A DNA stretch of 64,000 bases from Cyanoderma ruficeps (Eukaryota > Chordata > Aves > Passeriformes > Timaliidae), in NCBI GenBank assembly GCA_008694505.1, contig VZDJ01007747.1, forward strand, positions 9,580,399-9,644,398, read 5' to 3'. This document shows, piece after piece, positions 11,253 to 24,836 of this stretch. Positions within the stretch are counted from its first letter, which is position 1. Each line of letters opens with the position of its first letter. A program made the position numbers and the translations under genes. Below the pieces are notes generated by a model. That model ran no database searches, had not been told where the DNA came from, and saw only the letters and a program-made list of their open reading frames with translations.

Positions 11253-14134
11253 GTTTGTGCCAAAGATTAATAATCCCCAGCATTAAAAAGGAAAAAAAAA
11301 AAGTGATGCATATAGGCAATTTAAATTTGTCTATCTTCCAATCATTAGTTTACAACATACCTTTTGCCAAGTCTACTAAAAAGCTTCTTAGTCCATAATA
11401 ATCTTGAAGATTCTTAGTCACAATAATAGAAGTTTTTAGAATACAAAGAAAAAACCCCACCACATGGCAGATCCAGATGGCTATCTCTTCTATTCCAAGA
11501 TATCTTTTGCAATCAGCTTCACAGTTTCTGATTGCACTAGTTCTTTTGAAACTATGGATTCTATAATTGTATGCAATATCCTGGTCATATGACCATAAAT
11601 ATACCCACACTTATTTGCAAAATAATGTATTATCCTACGGTCTGCCTTATACACCAACTGTATTTGCTATCAGGTCACTCAGAGGACTCTCATGCAGCTG
11701 CATGCCCACATTGTACCCTTTTCCGGTAGGTATTACTTTGGACTATATCCAGGCTGGTCTCTCAGACTGGATGTTTCTCAATGACATGTTCGTGAAACTG
11801 ATTTTAAAAGCATGTTCTTCATCTGAACTAAGGTATTAGTACAGGCACTTTATGAAACCTTAGTGGTTTCAAAGTCACTACTTTCATGGACAGTGTCTCT
11901 AAACTTGTGGGCTGAATTCCTTGTCCTTAAACATGACTTGTCTTTGGTTCCAATAAAACACCCAGTCACAAATTCACATTAGCCACCTGCTTCTTTTAAT
12001 TATTGTTTCTGGGGTTTTGTGTCTTTCCTGAGTTTTGTCAGTAATCACATTATAAGTAATTTTTTTATTATTTATGTAAATCATGCAGAGCATCAAGCTG
12101 AGTACTAATTCTGTAAGAATCATGCTTTGTATTTTTACAAGAAAGGATAACATGTTACATCTTATACTGCTGCAGTCTGCCTGTCTCCATCCAGCCAGCA
12201 GCAGGAACAGCCTTGAGGGACCTCATATAAGATCCACCTAGTATGACAGAGGAGGGTGGGGGGGAAGGATCATCAGAGAGTTAATTATAATCATCTCAAG
12301 TAAGGAAACCCTGAGTTGCCTCAAGACAGAACCATTTCAGCTGGCAATGGACTCTGAGGGATTTGTCACTCAGGGAAAATGGCAGGCCTCCGCTTTGGCC
12401 ATTCATCCTTGGGCTGCCCACATTAAAGAGCAGGGAGAAAGAGTGACAGAAAGAAGCACATTATTGAGGAATAGTTGTTACAAAAAAACCCCCCTTTACT
12501 ACTAATAAAACTCAGTAAGGCAAAGAAGTTATCATCCTTTCTCCACATTTGCATTATGAAGGCCATTTAAACAATGGAAAATTTACTCAGATAAATAAAC
12601 ATATTTATTCTTTCATAGAATGAAAAAATGGATAATTTATCTTCATACCTTATAAAACAACCAGATTTCCAAGAGTGGCTCCAAACTCTTTGAAAAACAA
12701 AGGTAGGAGCATCATGTCAAATTAATTCTATGTACGTTCATAGGTTGGACCTTAACCTATGAATACCTGGCACAGAGTGTTTCCCACGAGCCATGTAAAT
12801 AAAGTACTCCATTCCTCCCATAAGACTCAATCAGCACCCCTTTCCACCCAGAATCAAAGGCTTTTATGTCACACAGCCCATCTGCCAGATTTTGTCAGCA
12901 GGAATAAAGGGCTGTGACCAGCCGCAAGCTGAGGACTACTGAAAAGAGCACCAGGCAGGAGCAAATGTGTGCAGTAAACAGCTCTGTGAGAAGACAGCAG
13001 CAGGAGGATGAAACAGTGGCAGCCAAAATAGGAGTTCAAAGGAAGGAGTTGCAAAAATGTCAATGGTACCAGAATGATTCTCTACATCAGAAACAGTCAG
13101 GCAATTTTCTTAAAAAAAAAAAAGCAAGAGACAGCACAGACTCAAAATCCAAAAACTTCTGTGTTCTCTGTACTTTTCTAACATACAGGAAATATTAATT
13201 TATTTTACACATCATTCTCCATTTCTCACAACTATACTTCTGTGATTTATGGGGCCATCTTGCCAAGATATATTCCTCATCATAAAGCAATTTCTTAAGG
13301 AAATAGCACTTATAAGAGACGGAAAGTAATTTATATTGATAAACAGAAATGGGAGTTTAAAAGCTCTGAAAAAAGGCAATACCTTTTAAAACTACTTCTC
13401 ATCTTATCAGCTGGCAAGGAAGAAATCTGAATTTCACATGAATTTCTCCCACTGCAGCTGCTGGGAAGTAAAAGTAAGGACTCCAAATATTTTGCACTCA
13501 ATGAAATAGCATGCAAGTTATGGTCCAAGACCAAGATTATAATGTAAAATAGCAATTCTTGACTCAGATTTTCTAAGTATTTCTATACTGGCTATTATCT
13601 GACCATTGTGACAATGGATTATCAGAATATATTGATCCAATTTTCCACCAGAGGTGAGGCTATACAAATCAACTATCCTGGTTAGCACTCATACTTAAAA
13701 CTTATTCACAAAATAAACATATTTGGTATGACCATATTTGTCCATAACTCCATTTTATTTCAAATTAACTTTAGTTCAATTGCTTACAAATGTACTCAAA
13801 AAGTAGACAGAAGTATTTAAAAAAAATTATAGAAGGATAGAACATATAGTTCTTGTTTGCACAGTTTAACAGGGGATGTGCATCTAAAACACTGTTTTTT
13901 TCCTCCCTTTTCTTAGCTTTGCTTCACCTCTTCGTGGAGCCTATAGCTTGTAAATTATTGCTTTGCCTTTATTTAAAATAAAAAAGTTTGTTTATCAGGT
14001 AAAAGCAGATGCTAAAACTAGATTCTCTAATTATCACATAAAATGGATCCATACATATTTATGACTTTATCAGGTAATAACAGGTACTGAATATTTATCC
14101 CTCCAGTCACAATGGCTACACATTACAAATTTAT
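11253..14134. other. Non-coding stretch
   Basis: No gene is recognised. Two overlapping open frames at 11350-11610 (minus) and 11567-11839 (plus) and one at 12914-13198 (plus, rich in Q, K and E) look like chance. A G-rich run at 12251-12268 has one run of seven G but too few G-tracts for a convincing quadruplex. Confidence 0.6.
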
Positions 14135-14160
14135 GACTGCACAGTGTCTACTGTGCAGTC
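14135..14160. repeat. Perfect hairpin, 10-bp arms
   Basis: GACTGCACAG (14135-14144) and CTGTGCAGTC (14151-14160) are exact reverse complements separated by six bases. The immediate flanks do not extend the stem. A run of four T follows, which is a minimal Pol III stop, but no Pol III promoter boxes precede it. It may be a cruciform-prone site or simple chance. Confidence 0.85.
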
Positions 14161-17100
14161 TTTTTCCAGTAGGCTCAAATGGACAAATCTCACTTATCTC
14201 TCCTGGGGCAGTGATTTTTCTGGATTTGTTTTGACTACATTCAGTTTGTGTAATCACAACTGTTATGCCATTGTGGTGCCCTCAAAAACAAACACATATA
14301 GATTAATACCCACTAAATTTCAGATTTTGCTGCCAAGGACCTCTGTATGTCAGGATGTTAATAAACACACAAATTAAAATTATTAAACAGACAAATGATA
14401 CTTCCATATCAAATGAAGACATTTTTCAGATGACCTTGAGATACAGCACTTGAAGCATCTCATAAATTTTCCATGATGATGACCTAAGACGAAATCCCTA
14501 TAGCAAACAATAAAATCCAAACCTTTCTGTCCCTGGATAAGTGCAGGATTATTTATGTTTCAGTGAATATAAAAATAGCTTTTTCCCTCCTTGCTGAAAG
14601 GAGAAACCTCACTATCTGAAACTAGGTAAGTGTCTAAGCCAACCTGATCACTACATAAAGAACTGCTAGTACAGCATGTGCATACCTTCTCAATGTATTG
14701 TAATTACAGAGTACAGCACCTTTATAATACAAAACAGTTCAAGTTTCTATTACTATGTTCTTCTGGAGGACACTCTTGCTAGCATGCAGTGTGTGTGAGG
14801 TTATGAAAAAATATGATAACAAAATTCCAAGTCAGAAAATTGCTTAAGTAGGAGCAAAGTAGGCAAAGTAGATAGCAAGTATTAAGTTAAAGTATCTGAT
14901 ATTGTTATCCTGCTCTCGCCATCTCCACAGTCTCACTGCCCTTCGATCCAAACCCAGAGCAACAGTCTTGGACCATTTCAGCCTTTTATCACAACTGGAT
15001 ATATTGTTTTGAGTATAGTGACTGTAATAAAGCCTAGTTCCCTATAGCTTTGTGCCCTTTGATCCTTTATTTCTGACCTTCAGCTTCCTGTTTCCCTCCC
15101 TCTACCTTCTTGTGTCACTCCGGTGAGGAAGAATGAGCATTCTGCAGCTAAGAGCAGTAAATCTACTAAGTGAGTAGCCAACACATCTGTGCTGATTAAC
15201 CAGCTGGCTGCCACCAAATAACACACAACTGCCCTACCCTGTGTGCCTGCCTTTTGCAGCAACACTTCTGTTTCCATTTGTTACCAGTAGCTTCCTGTTA
15301 TACTAAAGCCGTGCTCAGGATGAAATTTCCTGTGCTTCTGCTTCAACAGGCACCTGCACAGCTCCACCTGAAGGTACAGGGGTGGGGGTTTGGGCTTCCC
15401 TAAAAAATTTAGTACAAAACAAATGGGGCCTAGTCCCACATTTGTTAAACTGTTGCGCCATAATGTTAATGTATCCTTCTGACTGAAAAAGGGAAGATAT
15501 CATAGCCCTTAGTTCACAAAATGTTACATAAATTGCTTATGTTTTAGTGGAAAGGACAGTCTGGTGACAGAAGCCATTAGAAATTCCTGGTTCTGTCTTC
15601 AAATCATAGTTTGAACAAGACTCATAAATCAGGAAATACATCATATATTTAATTCACAGAGATATGAGACTAGAAACTGATCTTTAAATGAGTGCCATGT
15701 ATTTATGTACCTGTAAGCCAGCAGGCTTTGGAAATATAATACATGATGAAATAATTAAAGAAAAAAAAATATGGTTAGCATGGACTATTTGTTTCCTGTT
15801 CCTAATGGCAACGTTTTCTACATTGTTTCAGCAAAGGCTGGCAATATTTGAGAACAGGCAAGACAAAATCAGCAATTGGCCTCAGCATCAGCAATTCCCT
15901 CAAACAAGGGAAGTAATTAACACTTGCAGTCACCAATATTGCTTTAATATATTCATTTTCACTTGACACTATGAACCATGAGCTTTCTTTCCCATTGTAA
16001 AGAAAAGGTGAGTCATACTGATAGTAAAAAACTCACTCAGAATTGAAGATGAATGACAGCTTTCTGTGCCTATATTCCAATTGTAAAATTAAAGCCCTCA
16101 ATTAATTAAATATCCATATCCACAGAAAGTGATCTTTGCATGGTGTCTATTGCTCTAAAGCATAGGTGGGTTTTTTCCTTCTAAAAAGTGAGCAAAAAAT
16201 AAAAGCTAAATCAGCTTTAAACTGCCTAGGAATACCTAGACATATGCTCAAAATGCAACAATAGAGCCAGTCATTTCTGTCTCAGGGCTTTCAGTTATTC
16301 TTCAGTCTAGAAGAACTATTCCAACTTTTCAAAATCAGGATTTATCAGTAGTGGATCATGATTTTGTCTTCAGAAATCAAAAGGGAATTCTGGTTCAAAG
16401 ACTGTTGAATCTAAGCCATTACCCTAATCTCTGTTCAAAATACATTCTCCTGTGTTATGCTACAGTACAGAAATCCTTGGCTTTCCTTCAAGAATGTAAC
16501 ATGCCAGCTTTTGAAAGACTCTTAAAGTGATTATGTGAGCATATTTAAATGTGAAACGTGAGATCATCAGTCCTACAGAGATCACTGGGATTAACAAGGC
16601 ATCTTTTTTAATTGAACAAGGCAACCCTGTGAATGAACTCAGCATCTTTTTGCAGTCTACTACCTTCAAAATGCCATACCATCTGCTTCTCTTATATTTT
16701 TAATTGTTTTTACAAAGTGATATGTGGCATTTTTGCAGTGCATAGGATATTATGAAAAGGAGACTACAATAGACTTTTTAATTATTCAGGATTCAAGTAT
16801 TTTTGAATGTGGGTATATAGAGAGAAGTATTTCAGATGAGAACTTGTCTGTGAAAAGAGCATTACAAAAATGGAAAGAAAAATCTCATAGCCAGTTGTCA
16901 CACTTACACAATGGGTATTGATGGCTTTTGCCTTTTGCTAAATCAGATTGTAATGTCTCCTTTTCTTGGTTTTAAAGGAGAATGGGCAAATTATAGAAAC
17001 ACATGACTGTCCCACCACCAGATGCATGCAATTCTTTTTTATTTCACCTGGCTATTTCTATCCTGTAGTACAAAACTGGGTGCAGGTAAAGAGCAGAAAG

Positions 17101-20100
17101 TTTGTATCTGAACAATAGAATTCTAAACCTCAAAGCAAAATTGAGAGATTGACATTTTGTTGCTGAATGTCAAAGTTATTTGCTCAAAACAAAGCTGATA
17201 CATAAATGTCATCTTCATAATATGACTGCAATAAACAAGCAAATATAATAAATTAAGCTAGCATTGTCTCATTATCAGTCAATAACAATAGTCATTTTAT
17301 TAAAGCTAATTTAACCCTGCTCTAAATATTTTTTCAATGTAAAAGGGATTGAGACATGTTTCAGGCAATGGGTGCTCAATCTTTTGTTAGAACAACAATT
17401 TAGGGAGCTTACTGTTTTCATTTTATGCATAATAACCTTCCATCAGAGGGTGCAGAAAGACAGAGACTTGCATCTGACTCTCATCTCGGCTTTAAAACTA
17501 GAGATGCAGGGGAAATCTCTTACAGCTCCAAGGGGAAACCTCCCCAAAGCCAAACACTAATTTTCAGGAAGTCAGACCATCAGGGCCACAGAGGATAAGA
17601 CAGTTTTAACTCTCTACCCAATAAAGTGTATTCTGAGGAGTGCATTCACTTTCACAAACTGCATATTTTTCAATATGTCATTTAATAAAATAGATATTGA
17701 CATCATAGCAAGGGTAACAGTCAGGAAGAGCTTTATGATTTGCACACCCAGATCCAATGCTGATATTTGGAATTTTGCAACCCATAAAAGTGTACCATCA
17801 TGTCAGGTGCCTCAGAAAACTATGCAGTAATAATTTTCTTATTCATGTACATAACCCAAGAGTTTTATTAATAATGGTCATGTTAAAATGCTAGTAAAAA
17901 AAGCTTAGTAATGAAATACACACACTGGTACATGAAGATATCATTAAAACCAATTCACTTACAATATGCCATAAACTTCATGGGCTTGTACTTTATACCA
18001 GATCTCAGTAGAGTAATTAAAGAATAATCAAGCCTTTATCAATAATTAACATTATTAGTAAGCCCATATGATATGAAAAATATAAAAATCAGTTGAAAAT
18101 TTCAGGATTTGGGATGATTAGTGCATTTTCCCTCTCTTGGAAGGAATTTAATAAAGAAACATGTAAAAGCAGACGCATCATTATATTTAATGGAAATCAA
18201 AGAAAGATAATGAATGAAATAAGAGGTTAGAAATCAGGAGGTATCAATTTATCTTCCTCATTATGCTTCATTAAGTGAATCCATGCTATCAAATAAAAAT
18301 GATTTTGTGTATCGATGTAAAATTTTTCTTTCCAGTTTGAAGTTATGAACTCCAAACATTTCTATGTGCTTCTCGGCTCTGATATGTTTATGAAAATAGC
18401 CTGAATTTTCATGTCCTTTTAACACAAACTGGACTGAAGCCCCAGAAAGTATTTAGTGTGGATTATGTTTCTCTAATTAAGACATTTGAGAATTTTCCAG
18501 TAAAAAATACTTTTCCTATAAAATTAAGATACATCAGCAATAACCTTTTGATGGGAACATGAAGTTTTTGCAAAAGTTTTCTAAGTCACAAGCATGCGTC
18601 CCTCAGAGACCATCTTAAGTTTTTATCATCCTGCCATGCACTGTTCATGTTCCCAGACTGAGTCTGTTGTTTTAAAATAACTTCAGGAGGCAGATTAATC
18701 CATTCTTGGGAACTTACAGGGTTTTGAGTTGCCTTCCTCCAAGGAGGGCCAGATAAAAGAAAGCAAATACAATTTGGGATCCCAAGACTACCAGCAGCTG
18801 TAAAGACTTTCTGCAGTCGACCTTTGGGTTCCTGGCTGTTTAGGACAGCATCAGGCCTATGTCCAGAGTATTTCAGGTCCAAGCAGAACTTCATTTCCAA
18901 CTTTAAGAAATATCTGAAGCTTACCAAACCATCGAGACCAGACTCCAAGCCAGGAACTCCTTGAGCAAAAGAAGTAAGCAATCTATTCAGGAAGAAAACA
19001 GAGAAATCTGTGATATCCAACAGCTAAACTTAAGCAGATTATCATTATAAATGTGATATCACAATAATACCTCCATTTCCGTCACAGGGAAATAATTTAA
19101 GCACTTAATCTTTTCATCCATGTCTCTCCTGAAAGCAGCCCATACTGAAGAGACTCTATTCCAAAGTCTACATGTCATGTTCCAAACTTTATGCTTTGGG
19201 CATGTGAATCATGACTAGACAGTCCAAAGTATGTATATATGCATATTTAGGAGGAGCAGGGCTGGCTCCAAGAAAAAGGAGGACACCTTTGTGGCAGTGT
19301 AGATGTTTGTACTAAACTCTGTCAGATAGACTAAAAATAAAAACAAAACCCCCAATGGTTAAGAAACAACCCTAGAAAGATCAGCTTGAAAACACAGACT
19401 GAGCATGAAGGGACAGTAGCTTTTCAGATGCTCACCTGTTGGTTATATGATTTCCCTTCAGGAATGCATGAATACGAAAAATGCTTCTAGCAGCTTCAGA
19501 TGCTATGACATATTTTATTTCAGCTTCCAGCACAAAGAGAAGTATAAACACTGTTTTTTTCCTTACATCACCAGAGAATGAATTCTGCCATTTGGGAAAG
19601 GAGAAAACAGAAACCCATGATCCCTTTTTCTCACAGTATGAGAACTAAAATGACACTGAATATATACATCTCATCTAAAGGAACAAACAGTATCTACATC
19701 ATTGTCACCAGATGTTTTTGGGAGCTACTGCATTTCAGACTTTTTTTTAAAGAAGAAAACAAACTTGTCTGTAAATGGTGAAACTCAACATTTTGCCGCA
19801 CTTTGGACTTGAGTATGCCTCACAGATAAAGCAGGTCCATAATTTTAATGGCAGTACATTGTGGCATCTTAAATAATAGAATGAGGGTCAAAGTAATTAG
19901 CAGTTTGCCATTATGTGGGCAGCTTTATTCTTCAAATTCTCTCCTTTTATTCTATTTAGCTATGAGAAAAGGATTCATGTTCTCCCTTATTTATTCTTTC
20001 CTATGGTTTTCATTATCATTTTCTATACCTACAATGCTGTATTTGCTCTATTTCACGGTCCAGAGGCTTTTTGCAGTTTCTTATTTCAGTGAACTTTGCA

Positions 20101-23100
20101 GACAAGCCACAGGAACAGTTCTATGGTTCTTTTTTTTCCCCTCTGTCAATTACTGATAATACACTGATTGTCCTATTTTTGAAGAGAAGAAACTGATTTT
20201 TTTCATGATTAAACATTGTTCTTTAGCACACATACAAACAACTATAAAATCAAATCTCCACTGGGGTTACAAATTTTCTTTGCTCAAGGAGGTATACTCC
20301 AGCTTTTCTTTTATATTTGGTTTACACATGCAACCTAATTTGGGTAATGCAAGTGAGTTCTAACAGTAATTACATATTTCTAACAACTACTAGACTGAAA
20401 CATTATTACATAAGCATAGATATATAAAATGTAGTGTATGTCCTAACAGTTTAGAATTTGTAGCGTATAATTTGGGTTTTAGTGTCTAGAATTTTTTGCT
20501 TGCCCTTTTCTAAAGGAAAATACACAGTATTTTTCTCACAAGATGAACAGCTAATCAACAAGCTAAATGACAAATGGGTGTTACAGCAGTATCAGAAGTT
20601 CTGCTAAAATTATAATGTGATGGTAGTCATAAATTATCTCTCAAAGTGGCACGTATGTCTCAGAGTAGTACCTACAGCCAATTCACCAAACTCAGAAGTG
20701 TTTCTTAGGGAGTAATATTGGAAAGAACTGCGCTGAAAGCTTCTGTTGCAAGCTTAATGCACAAAATATCTACAAGGAAAATTTTTAAAAAGACCAAATG
20801 TGAAGTGAAGTTGATGTAACACGGAAACTGTTGAGCATCTTCAGTCCAGCACGTCTGAACTGCTGGGTACTTTCCTGTAAGAGAAAGGAAGGAGACAGTT
20901 CTTGTCTTCCCTTGCTTCACAGTGTGGACTGCCTGAGGCCCTTGTTGCAAAAACCAACACAAACCTTTCTATTCCCCTGTGCCAGACTATCCAGAATATT
21001 AAAAGCAAAGGAAACCCTGACAATTGGCCATATTTCAATACAGAAGAATAGGTAAGCAGAGTCTCACTTTTCCTCGGAGATCTAGAGAACTGTGAGCGAG
21101 ATTCATGGTTTACTGCACTCCTACTACGTGCATTTGCTGAGGGGCCTTGTGAAAGTGATGGAAATTACAGCTGAAGAAGAGAAGAGTTTTGGTTTTGTAG
21201 GATTTGTTTTCCAGTTGGGTTTTAGGCAAACAGGACCAAATTAGCACATCTATCAAGGCTTTGATTATGTCAAAATAAATACATAGTATAAAAAATTTAG
21301 AAATTTGTGAAGTTTTGTTAATATAAAATAAACTAAGAATGTGACAAAGCAGTAGGATGAAATGTGGAAAGCTACTGACATATTTTTGGAGAGGAAGACA
21401 AGTATCAAGCCTATGAGGCACACATACAAAAAAGTAGAGGCTGGATAATGTGCAGGGAATGAGAAATGAAGCTTCACAGAGAAAAGATTACCTATAAAGA
21501 ACTGAAAAGATATCTTAGCAAATGCATTTTATCTAACCTTCAGTTTAAGCAAGGCAAGAATCTTTTGACAAACAAAAGCAAGTAGCTAAGCCTTTACAAG
21601 CAAACATCTGAGTCAATTCATTTTAGATCATTGATGACTCAACTAACCTATAGCACCACTTCACTGTGACACACAGGGAGGAAAACCATTTACTCTGGGG
21701 TTTCTTTTCATACTGCTAATCTGTATTAAAGATCAATTTGTACTTAAATCGTTAGTGTTCTGTGTTCCATTTATAGACAAATCTTATAAGACCCTCTTTA
21801 ACACTACATTCAGTTTCCTTACTATTCTACATTCACTTCCATTCAGGTTTCTGAAAATTAATCTTGGAGATGGGCATCATCCCCACTGTCCCAGAAGTGC
21901 AAATGCTGTAATAGCCACCAAAAAACTAGCAACTCTTATCTGCCAATCAAAAATCTAGCATCAGGATCGGTTGTTAGCAACTTGCAAGAACATCTAGAAG
22001 CCTTTACTATCTTCCTAGAAAACATTAAAGCCTTGAAAAAGAATTGTTGGTTACGTATCAAAAAACTTTACAAGTTTGAAATGTGAACATAGTATTTCTT
22101 TCCATAGCTGGACAACATGATAAACAGAATTTTATATACCAATGCAAGCACTGAAAAGGAGTACTTAAAATAGGAAAATAAGAAATATCAATGAAATCTC
22201 TCATGCTAAGAAGCCATGGCACTGATTTAATACTATGTTCCACAAGAAGAGTAAATGCCTGTGTAGGTACTACTGGATTCTCTGCTTTAAATCAACATAG
22301 TAAATCACCTAAACACCTAAATCATATAATAATCTAAACACTGAAGGGTTTACTTCTTCATTATGAAAAACTCAGAGATGTGGGCAGTTAATTATGTCAG
22401 TAAAAATGCTGTGCATTTTCATGCATAGAGACAATAATATAGATCATATATTTTTGTCAAATTTCTTTCTTGTTGTTTCAGAAATGTTTCTGAAGGGCCA
22501 AATGTAAGCCCATATTGTTCTACTCAAGATGCTTTAAGCTGATTACATGGTCAAATATTACCTACTTAAATGAGACAATGACTAAGAAATTAATCTAAGG
22601 TGAGGCAATATACCACAGATGAGAAAGAAAAGGCCTGTGAGATGATTGCATGTTACCAGTGAAAATCAAGAGGGAAAAAAGTACATACCACTAGATGTTT
22701 GTCAATTGGAGTGGAAGTTAAATTAGAGATAATTTAATGAAATATTTATTACTGACTGCAAGATATGGCTTTTGCATTTTCCCAAATGGGGCTCCTTTGA
22801 AAGGTGTATTGATTAATCCATGTGCATTATCATGCTCATCTTCATAGCAAATCCAAATAACTTATCAAAGTTTTTATATAATTATAAAGCCCCTACATCT
22901 TTTGATAGTTATGATACACTCTTGAATATGTGTTATTTATAAATGTCAAGCTTTAGTGCCTTACAAGTAAAAAATATGTCACCATGGAAAGGAAAATATA
23001 CCAAAGTATACTGTCAATATTTACAATAGCACTTAGTTTAGTAGCAATAAAGTATTTTGCAAGTAGTATTTGATGTGTATTTTGGGTATAATAAGAAGAA

Positions 23101-24330
23101 TATTGACTTAGTTGCTGGTGTAACTGCACGTTATTTCAGCAAAGCTCATGCTCATTTTCCTAAGATCCCCACGGACCGTTTTATACCATAGACAGAGTTA
23201 GCTTCGGACACTCTTTCCCTTAAATAGTTATGTGAACAGGGCTGGATTTGCTGAAGGATGTGAGAAGGCCACAGCTGTATTAAGATCCCCCATTTCTGCA
23301 GTGGCTGAGTATCACACCAGCTGAATGTACCTACATTCACAAGTCCTTTGCACTACTCTTCAGCATTTCAATGTGACCTGAGGCACAGTAAGCCAGACAA
23401 ACACCAGTTTCAGGTTTGCATCGCTGCTATGCGTTTGTGTATAGGAAAAATACAAATTAGAGACTTGATGGAATCCATACATTTTTCAGTACCTGACGCA
23501 AAAAGCCCTCTCTGTTTATGATGAGCCCCAGAAAGTGGTATAACCTGAGCTGTGACCAGAATAGCTCCTCAGTCATAATCACTTTCATCTGTGACACAGC
23601 ATGACATATTCCCTAGGGTTGCTTGCATTTTAAGTGATATTATCTGTTAATGGGTATGAATCCATACTCTTACTGGCACTGCTTGTATGTTCATTTCAAT
23701 TACCCTAAAATCTGATCATAATGGGTGCCGAACAAACATGTAATCTGTGTGTAAGACAGTAAGAAAAAAAGAAATGGAAACAAGAGGCTTGTGCTGGGCT
23801 CAGCCTAAGGATGAGAAGATAGAGGACAGTGGAGGGACATATATAGATGTTTATGAGAAATCTTCAGGGAGATCCTTCAAAGCAGGAAAGCAGTGCAGAA
23901 AAAGCAGTGCCACAGTGCTTGTTTAAAAACCTGGCAAATGAATGATGGATGAGCAATAAAAAGAAAACTCGTCCCACACACAAGAGAAAGCAAGGCCTAG
24001 GATGCTAAGAGCTGCAGAATTCAATCAACTTGTGTTTGAGATAACAAAGAACTAGAAAAGGAAATGGGAGGTAGAGGTCAGAGGTTTGGAGGAGAACAAA
24101 AACAGTCTAGCAGAAGGTTCAAGTAGACATGTAGCAGAATTCTTTGTGAATATTGCTGTGACAAAACCACATTTGCCAACACTGAAGAAAAGCCATGAGT
24201 GATGAGGTCCAGGACACTTTAAATTTTGTGGATGTGTTGGAGAGTAGATAACTAATGACACAACTCTATGAAATTGTGCAGGCAGATAAGAATAATCCAT
24301 GCTGGTTATCAGTGTGATGCAGAATAGAGA
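14161..24330. other. Long AT-rich gene desert
   Basis: About 10 kb without a recognisable gene, RNA or transposon. Open frames at 15080-15503, 18586-19020 (144 codons, minus), 19848-20156 and 21110-21477 show no known domain, and several overlap in different frames. A splice-donor-like GTAAGT at 14626 has no convincing exon before it. The part nearest 24330 may contain a further degraded 5' portion of the CR1 that follows, but I could not align it. Confidence 0.55.
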
Positions 24331-24836
24331 ATATTTTAGTAAACTGGACATAGAAATCCATAGGTCCTGATGAGGTGCATGTTGAGGAAATTGATATTAT
24401 TGCACTGTTAATTATCCAGTAATAATGAATGGAGTTGGGAGAGATGTTTGAGGACTGGACTGTCTTTGAAATGGTTAAGAAGCAGGACCTAGAGAACTAC
24501 AGGTTGGTCAGCCTGACCTTGATCTCTGGCAAGGTGATGGAGCAACTAATTCTGGAAATAATTTCTAGCCACATGAAAGACAAGGAAGTGATTAGGAGCA
24601 GTCAGCATAGATTCATCAAGGGTATGTCATGCTTGGTCAGTCTAATAAACTTCTATGATGAAATGACTGGCTTGGTAGGTGAGGGGAGAAAAGTAGTTAT
24701 TCCCCTCCTAGACCACAATAAGGTTTTTCTGACAGTGTGTCCAATAGCATCCCCACACAATAACCCTGCTTCACTTGGGGGCTGGACCAGGTGACATCCA
24801 AAGTTTCCTCTTAACTTCAACAGCTCTGTCTGTAAA
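24331..24836 (+). mobile_element. CR1 LINE fragment with internal deletion
   Basis: The left part (24331 to about 24755) encodes the N-terminal half of a CR1 reverse transcriptase. At about 24755-24763 the homology jumps directly to the last ~75 bases of CR1: CCCTGCTTCACTTGGGGG, then GCTGGACCAGGTGACATCCA, ending in a decayed terminal repeat near 24836. The RT C-terminal half and most of the 3' UTR are missing. The copy is also 5'-truncated, as is usual for CR1. Either one copy lost its middle or two fragments abut; matching orientation favours an internal deletion. It is old, with several substitutions in conserved RT motifs. Confidence 0.85.
24429..24794 (+). pseudogene. CR1 reverse-transcriptase remnant (fingers to motif A)
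   Basis: An open frame of 121 codons with CR1 RT features in order: an NYR motif (residues 23-25, seen as ENYRLVSLT), GKVMEQLILEIISSHMKDKE, the QH-F-KG-SC block (QHRFIKGMSC; the family has QHGF), then LINFYDEMTGLV. Motif A follows as LLDHNKVFLTV, where the family has LDFSKAFDTV, so the second aspartate is lost. After about residue 109 the frame enters the fused 3'-end sequence and is no longer RT. There is no downstream catalytic FADD motif, so the remnant cannot be active. Confidence 0.85.

Noticed and set aside
12251..12268. G-quadruplex
   Set aside because: One long G run, but too few separate runs of three or more G.
12601..12630. CR1 terminus at a TCATAGAATG string
   Set aside because: No CR1 3' UTR sequence follows on either side.
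14601..14625. 25-base micro-exon between a pyrimidine-rich acceptor and GTAAGT at 14626
   Set aside because: Too short to assess, no neighbouring exons, and such pairs occur by chance in this much sequence.
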